Source: Halieaceae bacterium UBA6060 (GTDB lineage: Bacteria > Pseudomonadota > Gammaproteobacteria > Pseudomonadales > Halieaceae). Taken from it: a stretch of DNA of 64,000 nt. The notes beneath the pieces were generated by a model, which worked only from the letters and a program-made list of their open reading frames with translations, was not told the DNA's origin and did no database searches. The stretch lies in NCBI GenBank assembly GCA_002428935.1, contig DIYG01000028.1, positions 3,644 through 67,643 of the forward strand, given 5' to 3'. The position numbers and the translations under genes are program-made. Shown one piece after another: positions 19,498 to 29,595 of this stretch (position 1 is its first letter; every line of letters starts with the position of its first letter).

Positions 19498-20793
19498 ATG
19501 AAGCTTCTCGTTCTCGGTGGTGGTGGGCGCGAACATGCCCTGGCCTGGAAGCTGAAGCAGGCATCCTCGGTTGAGCTTGTTTACGTTGCGCCCGGGAACG
19601 CGGGCACCGCTCTAGAACCGGGTCTGGAAAACATTGTCCTGGACCCTATGGATTTTTCAGCCATCGCGGATTTCGTGGAACGCGAGCGCGTGTCCCTGAC
19701 CGTCGTAGGCCCGGAGGCACCGCTCGTGGCGGGCGTTGTGGACTATCTCCAAGAGCGCGGCCAGCGCTGTTTCGGCCCTCGGGCTCAAGCGGCCCAACTC
19801 GAGGGCTCCAAGACCTTTAGCAAAGACTTCATGGCTCGCCACGGTATTCCCACCGCAGCCTACGAGAGCTTCACGGAGCTCGAACCCGCCCTGGCCTATC
19901 TCCGAGCGCAGGGAGCACCCATCGTGGTGAAGGCGGATGGCCTGGCGGCGGGTAAAGGCGTCATCGTTGCCGACACCCTCGCCGACGCCGAAGCGGCGGT
20001 CACCGATATGTTGGCGGGGAACGCCTTTGGCGAGGCCGGTTGTCGCGTGGTTATCGAAGAGTTTCTACAGGGCGAAGAGGCAAGCTTTATTGTCCTTACG
20101 GATGGCGAATCCGTGCTTCCCATGGCGAGTAGTCAGGACCACAAACGGATTGGTGAAGGGGATACGGGGCCGAACACCGGCGGCATGGGTGCTTACTCAC
20201 CCGCTCCCGTGGTGACTGACGCGGTACATCAGCGAGTCATGGACGAGGTGATTCTGCCCACGGTCAAAGGCATGGCCGAAGACGGAAACAGCTATCAGGG
20301 TTTCCTGTACGCCGGTCTGATGATCACCGCCGATGGGGCGCCAAAGGTTATCGAATTCAACTGCCGCTTTGGCGATCCGGAAACCCAACCCATTATGCTG
20401 CGCCTGCAAAGCGACCTCCACGCCTTATGCGCGGCAACCGTCGATGGTCAGTTGGAAACGATGGAGGCCTCCTGGGACCCTCGCCCTTCCATAGGCGTGG
20501 TGCTAGCCGCCGGGGGTTATCCCGGCAGCTACGCCAAAGGTCAAAGGATACATGGCCTTCCGCGCAGCGCCGACAGCGATACAAAGGTGTTTCATGCCGG
20601 CACGGCCCTCGCCACAAACGGTGAAGAGGTTCTCACCAGTGGCGGACGGGTGCTGTGCGTTACGGCCCTGGGAGAAGACATCGTGGCGGCCCGAGGCCGC
20701 TGCTACGAAGCTGTGCAGGGTATTTCCTGGGAAGAAATGCAGTACCGCAACGACATTGGATGGCGCGCCATCGAGCGCTATAGTCAAGTATGA
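19498..20793 (+). CDS. purD: Phosphoribosylamine-glycine ligase
   Basis: PurD joins phosphoribosylamine and glycine with ATP (second step of purine synthesis). The 431-residue ATP-grasp enzyme opens [19 protein letters not shown] and shows [16 protein letters not shown], the ATP loop [16 protein letters not shown] and the catalytic segment [13 protein letters not shown] strong AAAGGA ribosome-binding sequence precedes the ATG. The stop codon overlaps the coq7 start (ATGA). Confidence 0.98.
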   Translation: MKLLVLGGGGREHALAWKLKQASSVELVYVAPGNAGTALEPGLENIVLDPMDFSAIADFVERERVSLTVVGPEAPLVAGVVDYLQERGQRCFGPRAQAAQLEGSKTFSKDFMARHGIPTAAYESFTELEPALAYLRAQGAPIVVKADGLAAGKGVIVADTLADAEAAVTDMLAGNAFGEAGCRVVIEEFLQGEEASFIVLTDGESVLPMASSQDHKRIGEGDTGPNTGGMGAYSPAPVVTDAVHQRVMDEVILPTVKGMAEDGNSYQGFLYAGLMITADGAPKVIEFNCRFGDPETQPIMLRLQSDLHALCAATVDGQLETMEASWDPRPSIGVVLAAGGYPGSYAKGQRIHGLPRSADSDTKVFHAGTALATNGEEVLTSGGRVLCVTALGEDIVAARGRCYEAVQGISWEEMQYRNDIGWRAIERYSQV

Positions 20794-21461
20794 GCAACGA
20801 TCTGATATCGCACAAACCCGTGACCCGCCGCCTAAGCCTCGTGGACAAGCTTATTTGCGAAGCGGATACGGTCATGCGCACCCTGACCAATCGTGGCAAT
20901 ACGGCGGGTCGACCGAGCCCCGCCCGGGGACACAGCGAATCGTCCCTCACGGAGGAGGAGCGTTCCCATGTGGCGGGTCTTATGCGAGTCAATCACACGG
21001 GGGAAGTCTGTGCCCAGGCTTTGTATCAGGGGCAGGCCCTGACTGCGAAACTGCCGACGGTACGCGACGAAATGCAGCAGGCCGCGGCGGAAGAAGTCGA
21101 TCATCTTGTCTGGTGTGAAGAGCGGCTCCGTCAGCTTGGCTCTCGGCCCAGCGCCTTAAACCCCGCCTGGTACGGCCTTTCCTTTGCCCTGGGCGCGCTC
21201 GCCGGCGCCGTCGGCGATGCTGTGAGTCTTGGCTTTGTCGCCGCCACCGAAGAGCGGGTGTGCAAGCACCTCAAAGACCATCTTCGCCAATTGCCCGACG
21301 AAGACCGCCGATCCCGGCTCATCCTCCAGCAGATGTTGGAAGACGAGGAACGCCACGGGGAGAATGCCCTGGCCGCCGGTGGTACGGATTTTCCAAGGCC
21401 CGTGAAGAACGCCATGACGGCGTTGTCGCAGGTCATGACCAAGTCCAGCTACTACGTGTAA
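20790..21461 (+). CDS. coq7: Demethoxyubiquinone hydroxylase, di-iron (Coq7)
   Basis: Coq7 performs the last hydroxylation of the ubiquinone ring at the inner membrane. The 223-residue protein has both halves of the ferritin-like di-iron site: NHTGEVCAQ with the ExxH pair in AEEVDHL, and the second set in [14 protein letters not shown] and [10 protein letters not shown]. An amphipathic segment ([20 protein letters not shown]) is the expected membrane-surface helix. Unlike the usual pseudomonad location near speD, here it is coupled to purD by a four-base overlap; it still lies just across from yhfA and crp. Confidence 0.96.
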   Translation: MSNDLISHKPVTRRLSLVDKLICEADTVMRTLTNRGNTAGRPSPARGHSESSLTEEERSHVAGLMRVNHTGEVCAQALYQGQALTAKLPTVRDEMQQAAAEEVDHLVWCEERLRQLGSRPSALNPAWYGLSFALGALAGAVGDAVSLGFVAATEERVCKHLKDHLRQLPDEDRRSRLILQQMLEDEERHGENALAAGGTDFPRPVKNAMTALSQVMTKSSYYV

Positions 21462-21537
21462 CAGGGCAGGGTTTAACAGGACGGTTGAATCGCGCCTCGG
21501 CGAATACCGCCCACCCAAGCGCCGGGCTGATCTAAAC

Positions 21538-21957
21538 CTAAACCTCTTCGATAGCGTAGGAGTGGGTGATTACCACACCCGCCGCGTCGAGCATGATGGA
21601 AGCTGAGCAGTATTTTTCCGCGGAAAGATCTACGGCGCGCTTAACGTGGTTTTCCTTCAGGCTCGTGCCCGATACCACGAAGTGCATGTTCAGTTTGGTA
21701 AATACCGCGGGCACCGCATCAGCGCGCTCGGCCTGAATTTCGACTCGACAGTCACGCACCTCCTGGCGAGACTTCTTGAGCATGCTCAGCACGTCGTAGA
21801 TGGCGCAACCACCCGTACCGAGAAGAAGCATTTCCATGGGTCGGGGGCCCAGATTGCGACCACCGAGATCCTCAGGGCCATCCATAACCACGGAGTGTCC
21901 TGAACCGGATTCACCTACAAACATGGCGCCATCCATCCATTTGACCGTTACGTCCAC
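21538..21957 (-). CDS. yhfA: OsmC-family protein, YhfA type
   Basis: The GTG at 21957 is preceded by a good AGGGAG sequence and gives 139 residues; the frame remains open to 22161 but the extra residues do not resemble the family. The product matches E. coli YhfA motif by motif: VKWMDGAMFVGESGSGH, the PMEMLLLGTGGCAIYDV segment with the peroxidatic-type cysteine, and VDLSAEKYCSASIML with the second cysteine. OsmC proteins are thiol peroxidases, but YhfA itself has no proven substrate. In E. coli, Pseudomonas and here the gene sits beside crp/vfr, divergently transcribed. Confidence 0.93.
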   Translation of the reverse strand: MDVTVKWMDGAMFVGESGSGHSVVMDGPEDLGGRNLGPRPMEMLLLGTGGCAIYDVLSMLKKSRQEVRDCRVEIQAERADAVPAVFTKLNMHFVVSGTSLKENHVKRAVDLSAEKYCSASIMLDAAGVVITHSYAIEEV

Positions 21958-22114
21958 CGCTGACTCCCTGTCGCTCTTCTCTATCGGGGGCCGGAGATTA
22001 TCACAGGGGTAACAAGCGAGGGTCGGGAAGATATCCAAGCCTACGTTAGCCAGGAGGTAGGGCATGGCTAATTCGCTTAAGTCTTGTTTTCCCTTACATC
22101 CATTGGGGGTTAAA

Positions 22115-22138
22115 CTCACACAAATTCCCCTCTGTGAG
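22115..22138 (+). repeat. Inverted repeat in the crp leader
   Basis: CTCACA and TGTGAG (12 bases apart) form a perfect six-base inverted repeat eight bases before the crp start. The arms contain TCACA and TGTGA, the CRP half-sites, but in the opposite order to a consensus CRP operator (TGTGA-N6-TCACA), so this is more likely a leader stem or chance than a standard binding site. Confidence 0.35.
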
Positions 22139-22146
22139 AGCGAACC

Positions 22147-22791
22147 ATGCTGCGACCGCAACTCCTCCAGGCCATCCCCAATGTCGAAGAGTTTCTGCGT
22201 TTCTGCGAAATCCGCGAGTACCCGAATCGCTCAACCATCCTCCGCGAGGGTGAAATCAGCGACAAGCTGTTTCTGATCCTGGATGGTTCCGTCTCCGTAA
22301 CGGTGGAAGACGAGCAGGAAGAGGGCCACAAGATGGTGGTCAGCTATCTGAACCTGGGTGATTTCTTTGGTGAGATGGGGCTCTTTGCCAGCGAGGAGGA
22401 AGCTCGCAGCGCAGAGGTCACAACTCGCGAGGCAAGCAAAATAGCGGAAATCTCCTACGAGCGCTTCATGAAGATCAAGGCGCAATTCCCCGACATCTTG
22501 TTCGGCATTGCAACGCAGATGGCCACGCGGCTCAGAAAAACCACCTACAAGCTTAAGAATCTCGCCTTTGTAGATGTCGCCGGGCGCATCGCTCACACCC
22601 TCATGGATCTATCAAAACAACCCGATGCCATGACCCACCCGGAAGGAATGCAAATCAAGATCACGCGGCAGGAGCTAGGCAAAATCGCCGGTTGCTCCCG
22701 AGAGATGGCTGGGCGGGTACTAAAAACCCTCGAGGAAGATGGCCTGGTCTCCGTGTCCGGCAAGACCATTGTGGTGTTTAACGCGCGCTAA
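22147..22791 (+). CDS. crp: cAMP receptor protein, Vfr/CRP type
   Basis: The 214-residue regulator binds cAMP through its N-terminal beta-roll and DNA through a C-terminal winged helix. The phosphate-binding cassette is FFGEMGLF with the Arg-Ser pair at 87-88; the C-helix has Thr-Thr (RLRKTTYKLKN) at the adenine-contact position, as in P. aeruginosa Vfr. The recognition helix GCSREMAGRVLK (about 182-203) keeps the Arg/Glu/Arg trio that reads TGTGA in E. coli CRP, so the DNA site should be conserved. It is divergent from yhfA across 190 bases and convergent with trpC. Confidence 0.96.
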   Translation: MLRPQLLQAIPNVEEFLRFCEIREYPNRSTILREGEISDKLFLILDGSVSVTVEDEQEEGHKMVVSYLNLGDFFGEMGLFASEEEARSAEVTTREASKIAEISYERFMKIKAQFPDILFGIATQMATRLRKTTYKLKNLAFVDVAGRIAHTLMDLSKQPDAMTHPEGMQIKITRQELGKIAGCSREMAGRVLKTLEEDGLVSVSGKTIVVFNAR

Positions 22792-22850
22792 ACCCACGGC
22801 TGCGACTGCTCCTAAGGCAACTCGCAGCGAGCGGTTGCGTAGGATTCCAA

Positions 22851-23651
22851 TCAGACAAATAAGCTACGCAAGGCCTCACCGGGGTCTTCCGCTCGCATAA
22901 ACGCCTCGCCCACCAAAAACGCCTGAACCCCTGCTTCGCGCATCGTTCGCACATCGGCTTCCGTATGAATCGCGCTCTCGGTGATGACCACCCGATCGTC
23001 CGGCATAACGTCCAATAGAGACAGGGTCGTGTCCAGGCTTGTGGAAAAGTCCCGCAGATTGCGATTGTTGATCCCCACCAGCGGTGTCGACAGGTCCAGG
23101 GCACGCGCCAGCTCCTCGCCATCGTGCACTTCGACAAGGACATCCATGCCGTAGTGCTCCGCAGCGGACGCCAGGTCCAGAAGACGCTGTTGCTCCAGAG
23201 CCGCGACGATCAGCAACACGGCATCCGCGCCGATGCTCCGGGCTTCGGCAATCTGGTATTCGTCCACCGTGAAGTCTTTGCGTAACACCGGCAAACTACA
23301 GGCCTCGCGGGCCTGCTGAAGATAGTCTTCGTGGCCGAGGAAGAAATCCCGGTCTGTGAGCACCGAAAGACAGGTTGCGCCACCCTCCTCGTACTGCGCG
23401 GCGATTGTCGTCGGCATGAAGTTTTCACGGATCAAGCCCTTGCTCGGCGAGGCTTTTTTCACCTCAGCAATCACGGCTGTCGCTCCACCACCTACCCGGG
23501 TCTGGATCGCCCGGGCGAAACCCCGTGCCGGCGCTCTTTTCGCGATGGTCGCATCCAGGGCGGCTAGGGATCGCACTTGGCGGCGCTCTCGTACCTCTTC
23601 CTCCTTACGGGCGAGGATCTTCTTCAGTACGTCGGGCACATCGTGAATCAC
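22851..23651 (-). CDS. trpC: Indole-3-glycerol phosphate synthase
   Basis: TrpC closes the indole ring in tryptophan synthesis. The 266-residue TIM-barrel protein is monofunctional (no fused TrpF) and has the family motifs [41 protein letters not shown] and [12 protein letters not shown]. It starts at a GTG overlapping the trpD stop by four bases. It is the last gene of the minus-strand trp run; trpF, trpB and trpA are not in the window. Confidence 0.97.
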   Translation of the reverse strand: MIHDVPDVLKKILARKEEEVRERRQVRSLAALDATIAKRAPARGFARAIQTRVGGGATAVIAEVKKASPSKGLIRENFMPTTIAAQYEEGGATCLSVLTDRDFFLGHEDYLQQAREACSLPVLRKDFTVDEYQIAEARSIGADAVLLIVAALEQQRLLDLASAAEHYGMDVLVEVHDGEELARALDLSTPLVGINNRNLRDFSTSLDTTLSLLDVMPDDRVVITESAIHTEADVRTMREAGVQAFLVGEAFMRAEDPGEALRSLFV

Positions 23652-24700
23652 GAGTCGTTACTCGAACGCATGAGCTGCGTAAGGTCGATAAAGGCGCGCA
23701 TTTTTTCGGCCGCAAGGCCCGCCGAGATCAAATCCTCGGCAAGGCCAATACCGTCAGCGAGGGAACCCGCTACCCCGGCTACATAAATTGTTGCCCCGGC
23801 ATTCAGGGCAATAATACTTCGCGCTTTTTCGGCGTCGTTCCCCGACGCCTCGCCTCCGCCCAGCGCCGCCCGAATCAGCTTCGCCGAGGCCTGCGCGGAA
23901 CTGACCTGGAGGCCGTCCAGATTATCGGCAGCGAGATCGAAGCTTTCAGGACGAAGCTCGAAGGTCGATACCCTGCCATCCTTGAGCTCAGCGACCAGGG
24001 TTGGCGCGGCGATGGAAATCTCATCCAATCCATCATGGGCGTGAACCACCATGGTGTGCTCGCTGCCCAGGGCCTTGAATGCCTGCGCCAGAGGTTCGCA
24101 GAGCGCGGAGTCGAAGACTCCGATCAGTTGACGCCGCACCCCCGCAGGGTTGGTTAGAGGGCCCAGGAGATTGAACAAAGTCCGCAGACCCAACTCCCTT
24201 CTCGGCCCGATGGCGTAGCGCATGGCACTGTGATGGGCGGGGGCAAACATAAAACCGAGGCCCACCTCATCGATGGCCCGGGCTACCTGATCGGGAGAGA
24301 GATCCAGGGGCACACCCAGGCTCTCCAGAACATCGGAGCTCCCACTGGTGCTCGAAACAGAGCGATTCCCGTGTTTAGCGACTTTGGCTCCCGCAGCGGC
24401 GACCACAAAACAGGCCGCAGTCGATACATTAAACAGATTGGCCCCATCACCGCCCGTACCGACCAGATCGACAAGATGCTCATGCTCCACGGTCACGGGC
24501 GTGGCCATGGAGCGCATCACCTGGGCGGCGCCAACAATCTCATCGATAGCCTCGCCTTTCATTCGCAGCGCCATGAGCAAGCCACCGATCTGTGCATCGG
24601 ACGCATCACCAGACATGATCTGCTCCATGACCGACGCCATGTCCTCACGCGACAGATCCTTCCCATCGGCAACCTGTGCCAACGCCTGTTGCATCTCCAT
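23648..24700 (-). CDS. trpD: Anthranilate phosphoribosyltransferase
   Basis: TrpD transfers the phosphoribosyl group from PRPP to anthranilate. The 350-residue protein has the PRPP-binding [17 protein letters not shown] and [18 protein letters not shown] loops and the [28 protein letters not shown] anthranilate region (quoted in parts: [16 protein letters not shown], then [12 protein letters not shown]). Length and motifs are standard. It lies ten bases after trpG and is coupled to trpC. Confidence 0.97.
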   Translation of the reverse strand: MEMQQALAQVADGKDLSREDMASVMEQIMSGDASDAQIGGLLMALRMKGEAIDEIVGAAQVMRSMATPVTVEHEHLVDLVGTGGDGANLFNVSTAACFVVAAAGAKVAKHGNRSVSSTSGSSDVLESLGVPLDLSPDQVARAIDEVGLGFMFAPAHHSAMRYAIGPRRELGLRTLFNLLGPLTNPAGVRRQLIGVFDSALCEPLAQAFKALGSEHTMVVHAHDGLDEISIAAPTLVAELKDGRVSTFELRPESFDLAADNLDGLQVSSAQASAKLIRAALGGGEASGNDAEKARSIIALNAGATIYVAGVAGSLADGIGLAEDLISAGLAAEKMRAFIDLTQLMRSSNDS

Positions 24701-24710
24701 GATCGCCTCC

Positions 24711-25304
24711 TCAGTCGCCCTGGCTGCGCTGCTCGAGAAAATTTTGCAGCAGCGCGTGACCGTGTTCGCTCAACACGGACTCGGGATGGAACTGGACACC
24801 TTCCGCACCGGTTTGCCGATGACGTAAACCCATAATTTCATCCACCGCCCCATCCTCATGCTGAGTCCAGGCGGTAATCTCAAGGCTGTCCGGCAGTCCG
24901 TCCTTGTCCACCACCAGGGAATGGTACCGCGTGGCGATAAACGGTGATGGTAAGCCAGCAAATACACCGACGCCCGTATGGTAAATGGGTGAAGTCTTAC
25001 CGTGCATGACCTTTCGGGCCCGCACCACCTCGCCCCCAAAAACCTGGCCCAGACTTTGGTGGCCCAGGCATATCCCCAACAAAGGCACCCGGCCGGCGAA
25101 ATGCTCTATCGCCGCCAGGGAAACGCCAGCTTCCTTGGGCGTGCACGGACCCGGTGAGACCACAATGCGATCGGGGGCCAGGTCCCTGATGTCCTCGACA
25201 GAGATCTCATCATTGCGGAATACCTGTACCTCAGCACCCAGTTCCGCAAGGTATTGCACGACGTTGTAGGTAAACGAGTCGTAATTGTCGATCATCAGGA
25301 GCAT
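24711..25304 (-). CDS. trpG: Anthranilate synthase glutamine amidotransferase component
   Basis: TrpG hydrolyses glutamine to supply ammonia to TrpE. The 197-residue class I amidotransferase has the nucleophile in [12 protein letters not shown] and the catalytic His/Glu in [12 protein letters not shown]. It overlaps the trpE stop by ten bases. Proteins of this size can also serve p-aminobenzoate synthesis (PabA), and no separate pabA is visible here, so a shared role is possible. Confidence 0.96.
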   Translation of the reverse strand: MLLMIDNYDSFTYNVVQYLAELGAEVQVFRNDEISVEDIRDLAPDRIVVSPGPCTPKEAGVSLAAIEHFAGRVPLLGICLGHQSLGQVFGGEVVRARKVMHGKTSPIYHTGVGVFAGLPSPFIATRYHSLVVDKDGLPDSLEITAWTQHEDGAVDEIMGLRHRQTGAEGVQFHPESVLSEHGHALLQNFLEQRSQGD

Positions 25305-26791
25305 GGCGAACCCTCCCCGCCCTCGACCATGGCCGCTGCGCGGAGGATCGCGCGAGCCTTATTCAGGGTTTCCTGCCATTCGAGGCTGGGTACGGAATCC
25401 GCCACGACCCCGGCGCCCACCTGGATGTGCAGCTCACCGTCCTTGAGGACGGCGGTGCGAATCGCGATGGCTGTGTCCATATCTCCCGCCCAGGACAGAT
25501 AGCCGATAGCACCCCCATAAATTCCACGTTTCACCGGCTCCAATTCGTCGATGATCTCCATGGCGCGAATCTTTGGTGCCCCGCTCAAGGTGCCCGCTGG
25601 CAAGGCTGCCCGCAGGGCATCCATGGCCGAGAAGTCATCTCGCAGGGATCCCTCGACGTTGGAGACGATGTGCATCACATGGGAGTAGCGCTCGATGGCC
25701 ATGTTTTCCGTGAGCGTCACGGTACCGGTTTGGGCGATCCGCCCCACATCGTTGCGGCCCAGATCGATGAGCATGAGGTGCTCGGCAATCTCTTTAGGGT
25801 CAGCCAGCAACTCGGCCTCCATGGCCTGATCTTCCTCGGTCGTCCGGCCTCTTCGACGAGTGCCAGCAATGGGCCGCACGGTCACTTTGCCCTGCTCAGC
25901 GCGCACCAGAATCTCTGGCGAAGACCCCACGACTTGAAAATCTTCCAGATCAAGAAAATACAGATACGGCGAAGGATTCAGATTACGCAGCGCGCGATAG
26001 AGATTCAGGGGCGGCGCCACGAAGGGCACGCTCATGCGTTGGGATGGAACCACCTGCATGACATCACCCGCCAACACATATTCCTTGACCCGCTCGACGG
26101 CGCCTTCGTACTCCTCTCGGCTGAGGCTGGTGCGCGCCTTGCGCTCCAATGCGGACCCATCCTCCCCAGCAAGGGAAACTCGCGGCATGGGTTCCAGGGG
26201 CGAATCCAACTGTGCCACCAACTCGTCGAGCCTGGTCTGCGCCTGGTCATAAGCACCGCTGACGTTGGGGTCGGCGTTTACAACCACCCGCAGAGTTCCC
26301 GCAAGGTTGTCAAAAACCAGCACCTCATCGGACAACAGGAGAAGCACATCGGGCGTACCCAGGGTGTCTTGCAGAGTACTTTTAGCCAGCCGCGATTCCA
26401 CATAGCGCACCGCATCGTAGGCGAAGTATCCGACGAGACCACCATGAAATACCGGTAAGGCATCTTGGGGCGGACTTCGGTACTGGTCCTGATACGCTTC
26501 GATCCAGGCCAGGGGATCCTTAGCCTCTTCCTCGGCCCGAAGTTGCCCCTGGGACCACCGCTCTACACGGTGCCCATAGACGCGAATCAGCTCCTTGCAA
26601 GGCAGTCCAATGATCGAGTAACGCCCCCATTTTTCGCCGCCCTCCACCGACTCGAAGAGATAGGAGTAAGGCCCTTCCGCGAGCTTGCGATAGGTCGACA
26701 AGGGGGTATCGAAATCCGCTAATACCTCGCGGTGGAGGGGCACACGGTTGTAGCCCTGCGCGGCAAACGCGGCGAATTCATCTGCTTTCAT
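25295..26791 (-). CDS. trpE: Anthranilate synthase component I
   Basis: TrpE makes anthranilate from chorismate. The ATG at 26791 has an AGGAA sequence ten bases upstream and gives 498 residues; an in-frame start at 26848 is less likely. Features include the feedback-binding segment [17 protein letters not shown], and the catalytic C-terminal motifs [32 protein letters not shown] (in parts: [22 protein letters not shown]) and [15 protein letters not shown]. Tryptophan feedback inhibition is therefore expected. No leader peptide with tandem Trp codons was found in the 227 bases upstream. Confidence 0.97.
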   Translation of the reverse strand: MKADEFAAFAAQGYNRVPLHREVLADFDTPLSTYRKLAEGPYSYLFESVEGGEKWGRYSIIGLPCKELIRVYGHRVERWSQGQLRAEEEAKDPLAWIEAYQDQYRSPPQDALPVFHGGLVGYFAYDAVRYVESRLAKSTLQDTLGTPDVLLLLSDEVLVFDNLAGTLRVVVNADPNVSGAYDQAQTRLDELVAQLDSPLEPMPRVSLAGEDGSALERKARTSLSREEYEGAVERVKEYVLAGDVMQVVPSQRMSVPFVAPPLNLYRALRNLNPSPYLYFLDLEDFQVVGSSPEILVRAEQGKVTVRPIAGTRRRGRTTEEDQAMEAELLADPKEIAEHLMLIDLGRNDVGRIAQTGTVTLTENMAIERYSHVMHIVSNVEGSLRDDFSAMDALRAALPAGTLSGAPKIRAMEIIDELEPVKRGIYGGAIGYLSWAGDMDTAIAIRTAVLKDGELHIQVGAGVVADSVPSLEWQETLNKARAILRAAAMVEGGEGSPCS

Positions 26792-26957
26792 GAATGTTCC
26801 TGGAATCTTGGGGTTCTGCCGAGGTAACGGGCCAGGGGCCTGGGTCACCGTGAGAAGTCAGCAAACACGTTTGGTGAACCGTGCGTGCCGCTTAGCTGTT
26901 GGGCCCCTAGCGGAGCCCGGGCATCACCATCGCCAACGCGTGATGTTTCTCTCGGAC

Positions 26958-26988
26958 AAGCGAAACGCCGTCGGGGGGCGTTCGGCTT
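26958..26988 (-). terminator. Hairpin 30 bases downstream of rpe, possible terminator
   Basis: Arms AAGCGAAACGCC and GGCGTTCGGCTT pair over ten of twelve positions around a seven-base loop. On the minus strand the stem is followed by GTCCGAGAG rather than a T-run, so it is not a canonical intrinsic terminator. It could stabilise the rpe 3' end or reduce read-through into trpE. Confidence 0.3.
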
Positions 26989-27018
26989 GCACCGGGGACC
27001 GGCAGTGATCTCCAGTAA

Positions 27019-27711
27019 TCATGCGGGCATTGTAGCGGTACTCGTGGCCTTGGCAAGCTCAGCGCGCATTTCCCTTATCACGGCTTTATAGTCGGGTTTA
27101 CCAAAGATCGCCGAACCTGCAACAAAGGTATCGGCCCCGGCGGCAGCAATTTCCCCGATATTCGCCGGCGAAACACCGCCGTCCACCTCGAGGCGGATAT
27201 CCAGGCCCGACTCATCGATGAGCGCCCGGGCCTGACGCAGCTTGGGCAGCGTTGACGGTATAAACGACTGCCCCCCAAAGCCCGGATTCACCGACATGAG
27301 GAGCACCATGTCCACCTTATCCATAACATAAGTGAGGGCGTCCAAACCCACATGGGGGTTAAACACCAGGCCGGTTTTACAACCCGCATCGCGGATCATC
27401 TGCAGCGATCGATCGACATGGGTGGATGCGTCGGGATGGAAGGTGATGTAGCTAGCGCCCGCTTCGGCAAAGTCACCGATGAGGCGATCCACAGGGCTGA
27501 CCATGAGGTGAACGTCGATAGGGGCGGTAACACCGTGCTGGCGTAAGGCCTTGCAGACCATAGGACCGATGGTCAGGTTGGGCACATAATGATTGTCCAT
27601 GACATCGAAGTGGATGATGTCGGCGCCCGCATCCAATACGGCATCTACCTCAGCGCCAAGCTTGGCGAAATTGGCCGACAAGATCGACGGGGCGATCAGG
27701 TAATCATTCAT
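27019..27711 (-). CDS. rpe: Ribulose-phosphate 3-epimerase
   Basis: Rpe interconverts ribulose-5-phosphate and xylulose-5-phosphate in the pentose phosphate pathway. The 230-residue TIM barrel shows [13 protein letters not shown], the metal-ligand [38 protein letters not shown] and [11 protein letters not shown]. In pseudomonads rpe is followed by gph and then trpE; here gph is absent and only a 227-base gap separates rpe from trpE. Confidence 0.97.
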   Translation of the reverse strand: MNDYLIAPSILSANFAKLGAEVDAVLDAGADIIHFDVMDNHYVPNLTIGPMVCKALRQHGVTAPIDVHLMVSPVDRLIGDFAEAGASYITFHPDASTHVDRSLQMIRDAGCKTGLVFNPHVGLDALTYVMDKVDMVLLMSVNPGFGGQSFIPSTLPKLRQARALIDESGLDIRLEVDGGVSPANIGEIAAAGADTFVAGSAIFGKPDYKAVIREMRAELAKATSTATMPA

Positions 27712-27810
27712 GGTCTTGCCCTTCCCTATCCTCGAATGAGCGCCTCAGGCCCGGTGCCCCATAAACCATCGGTAAGGGCCTGGCCCTTGCGCCGCTTCGA
27801 TGGTCTTTCT

Positions 27811-28509
27811 TCAGGCGCTTCCCTGCAATTGTTCATCCAGGGCCGCCAGGCGCTCTGGCGTACCTACGTCCGTCCACGCCCCCCGGTAGTGCTCTCCCGC
27901 CAAGCGCTGCTCCCGGATAGCGCGCTCCAGCAGGGGGAGCAATGGACGTTTACCCGGGGTACAGCCCGCAAAAAACCCTGGATCATACAGCCCAATCCCG
28001 CTGTAGGTCAGGGCCATCTCATGCTCCACCGAAGTTTTCTCTGTCACCATTCCCTCCCGGAGAAGAAAATCCCCTTGAGAGTTGTGAGCGGGGTTATCCA
28101 CAAGCACGAGGTGCGCGCCGTCCACCGGAGGCATCTGTGACAGCAGAGATGCAAAGGGGTAAGCGGTCCAGATATCGGCATTGACCACCAAAAAAGGATC
28201 TCCGCCCAGGAGCGGCAGGGCCTGAATAATGCCTCCTGCGGTCTCCAGAGGTTCCTCCTCAACGCTGTGTTGAATGCTCACGCCCCAGGTCGCACCGTTT
28301 CCACACCAGGTGCGTATCTGCTCCCCGAGCCAGGATGAGTTGATAACAAAGTCGCGGACCCCCAAGGTGATGAGGGTCTCTATATGCCATTGAAGCAATG
28401 GCTTTCCGCCAACCTGAAGTAATGGCTTGGGTGTCGTCAGTGTCAAAGGACGCATGCGCTCGCCTTTCCCCGCGGCCAGCAGCATCACTTTCGTCGAACT
28501 GCTTACCAT
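27811..28509 (-). CDS. murU: N-acetylmuramate alpha-1-phosphate uridylyltransferase
   Basis: MurU makes UDP-MurNAc from MurNAc-1-phosphate and UTP in the cell-wall recycling route that bypasses MurA and so escapes fosfomycin. The 232-residue protein is a sugar-phosphate nucleotidyltransferase with the signature MLLAAGKGERMRPLTLTTPKPLL and the VVNADIW metal segment. It overlaps the kinase gene amgK by seven bases, which makes the specific MurU call much stronger than the fold alone would. The neighbouring divergent lptD reproduces the pseudomonad arrangement. Confidence 0.92.
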   Translation of the reverse strand: MVSSSTKVMLLAAGKGERMRPLTLTTPKPLLQVGGKPLLQWHIETLITLGVRDFVINSSWLGEQIRTWCGNGATWGVSIQHSVEEEPLETAGGIIQALPLLGGDPFLVVNADIWTAYPFASLLSQMPPVDGAHLVLVDNPAHNSQGDFLLREGMVTEKTSVEHEMALTYSGIGLYDPGFFAGCTPGKRPLLPLLERAIREQRLAGEHYRGAWTDVGTPERLAALDEQLQGSA

Positions 28510-29552
28510 GGCTCAGCCAGGGTAGACGGAGAGACATACCAGGTTTGTTTCTCGGCCAGGGGCACAATCTGCGCTTCAAACCACTCGCCGAAGCCTGCCA
28601 ACGCAGGGCTGTGATCGTAAGCACTCAGACCGTCACGCACGTAGCTCAGTACGCGGGGCAGGTCCTGTAGATAGGCGGCCTTGCCGTCCCGCAAGTGGAG
28701 ACGCGCAAAAATACCCAACACTTTGATGTGCCGCTGCAATCCTATCCAATCGAAGTCCGTGAGAAAATCTGTCTCTTCCGGCAAGGCCAGTCCCCGGTCC
28801 AACAAGCGCCGACGGTAAGCCAGGGCCCAGTCTTTGACCCGAGCCACGGGCCAGCGCAGATAGCAATCCCTGAGCAGAGAAACCAAATCGTAGCTTATGG
28901 GCCCCACCACCGCGTCTTGAAAATCGATGGTAGCTAGCCCACCCCCTTCCAGGACCATAAGGTTTCGGGCATGGAAGTCCCGATGCACCACAACCTGAGG
29001 CTGGGCTAGAGCCCTTTCACACAAAACCTCCTCAAGGGACTGAAAAGCATCGCGCGCCCTCCCATCAAGGGAAAGCCCCAGGAGCCCTTCGCAAAACCAC
29101 TCGGGAAACAGTCGAAGTTCCGCCGCCAGGAGCGAATATTCGTAGTTCGGCAGGGAAAACTCCCGGTGGTCCGCCAGGGCCAGGCGTTCCAGCATTTCAA
29201 AGGCGTCGGCGTAATAGGCATCCACCGCCGACTCCTCAAGCAGGGGTAAGAGGGTCTGATCCCCCAGGTCTTCCAAGGCGAAGAAGCCGCGCTCAAGGTC
29301 GACATGAATAATCTTCGGTACACGGACACCTGCGGCCGTCAGGGCAAGAGCGATAGCGAGAAACTCTGGGTTTTTCTCTGTGGCGGGCGGAGAATCGCAT
29401 AAGACCGCGCGGTGACCATCCGCTACCACACGAAAATACCGGCGGAAGCTCGCATCTCCGGCAATCATGGTCAGGGTCGAGCCTGAAACACCGGCCTGTG
29501 CTTCATACCAGGCCTGCAGAGACTGGCTGCGATCTTTACTTTTCAAGCTCAC
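28503..29552 (-). CDS. amgK: Anomeric N-acetylmuramate/N-acetylglucosamine kinase
   Basis: AmgK phosphorylates MurNAc and GlcNAc at C1, feeding MurU. The 349-residue protein has an aminoglycoside-phosphotransferase-like fold with the catalytic loop VVHRDFHARNLMVL and the metal-binding TIDFQDAVVGPISYDLVSL. It starts at a GTG preceded by AAGAGA. Only 43 bases separate its start from that of divergent lptD, so the promoters of both must overlap or lie within coding sequence. Confidence 0.93.
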   Translation of the reverse strand: MSLKSKDRSQSLQAWYEAQAGVSGSTLTMIAGDASFRRYFRVVADGHRAVLCDSPPATEKNPEFLAIALALTAAGVRVPKIIHVDLERGFFALEDLGDQTLLPLLEESAVDAYYADAFEMLERLALADHREFSLPNYEYSLLAAELRLFPEWFCEGLLGLSLDGRARDAFQSLEEVLCERALAQPQVVVHRDFHARNLMVLEGGGLATIDFQDAVVGPISYDLVSLLRDCYLRWPVARVKDWALAYRRRLLDRGLALPEETDFLTDFDWIGLQRHIKVLGIFARLHLRDGKAAYLQDLPRVLSYVRDGLSAYDHSPALAGFGEWFEAQIVPLAEKQTWYVSPSTLAEPW

Positions 29553-29595
29553 TCTCTTGTATCGGTGCTAACGTCAGGACCAGCGATGCATTATT

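Noticed and set aside
22115..22138. CRP operator controlling crp
   Set aside because: The TCACA and TGTGA half-sites are in reversed order and spaced by 12 rather than 6, unlike a CRP site.
25427..26458. 343-codon open frame antisense to trpE
   Set aside because: Fully inside trpE, and composition explains it. No domain is recognisable.
26792..27018. Tryptophan attenuator ahead of trpE
   Set aside because: No leader peptide with tandem Trp codons was found on the minus strand, and the only sizeable hairpin lacks a T-run and lies near the rpe end.
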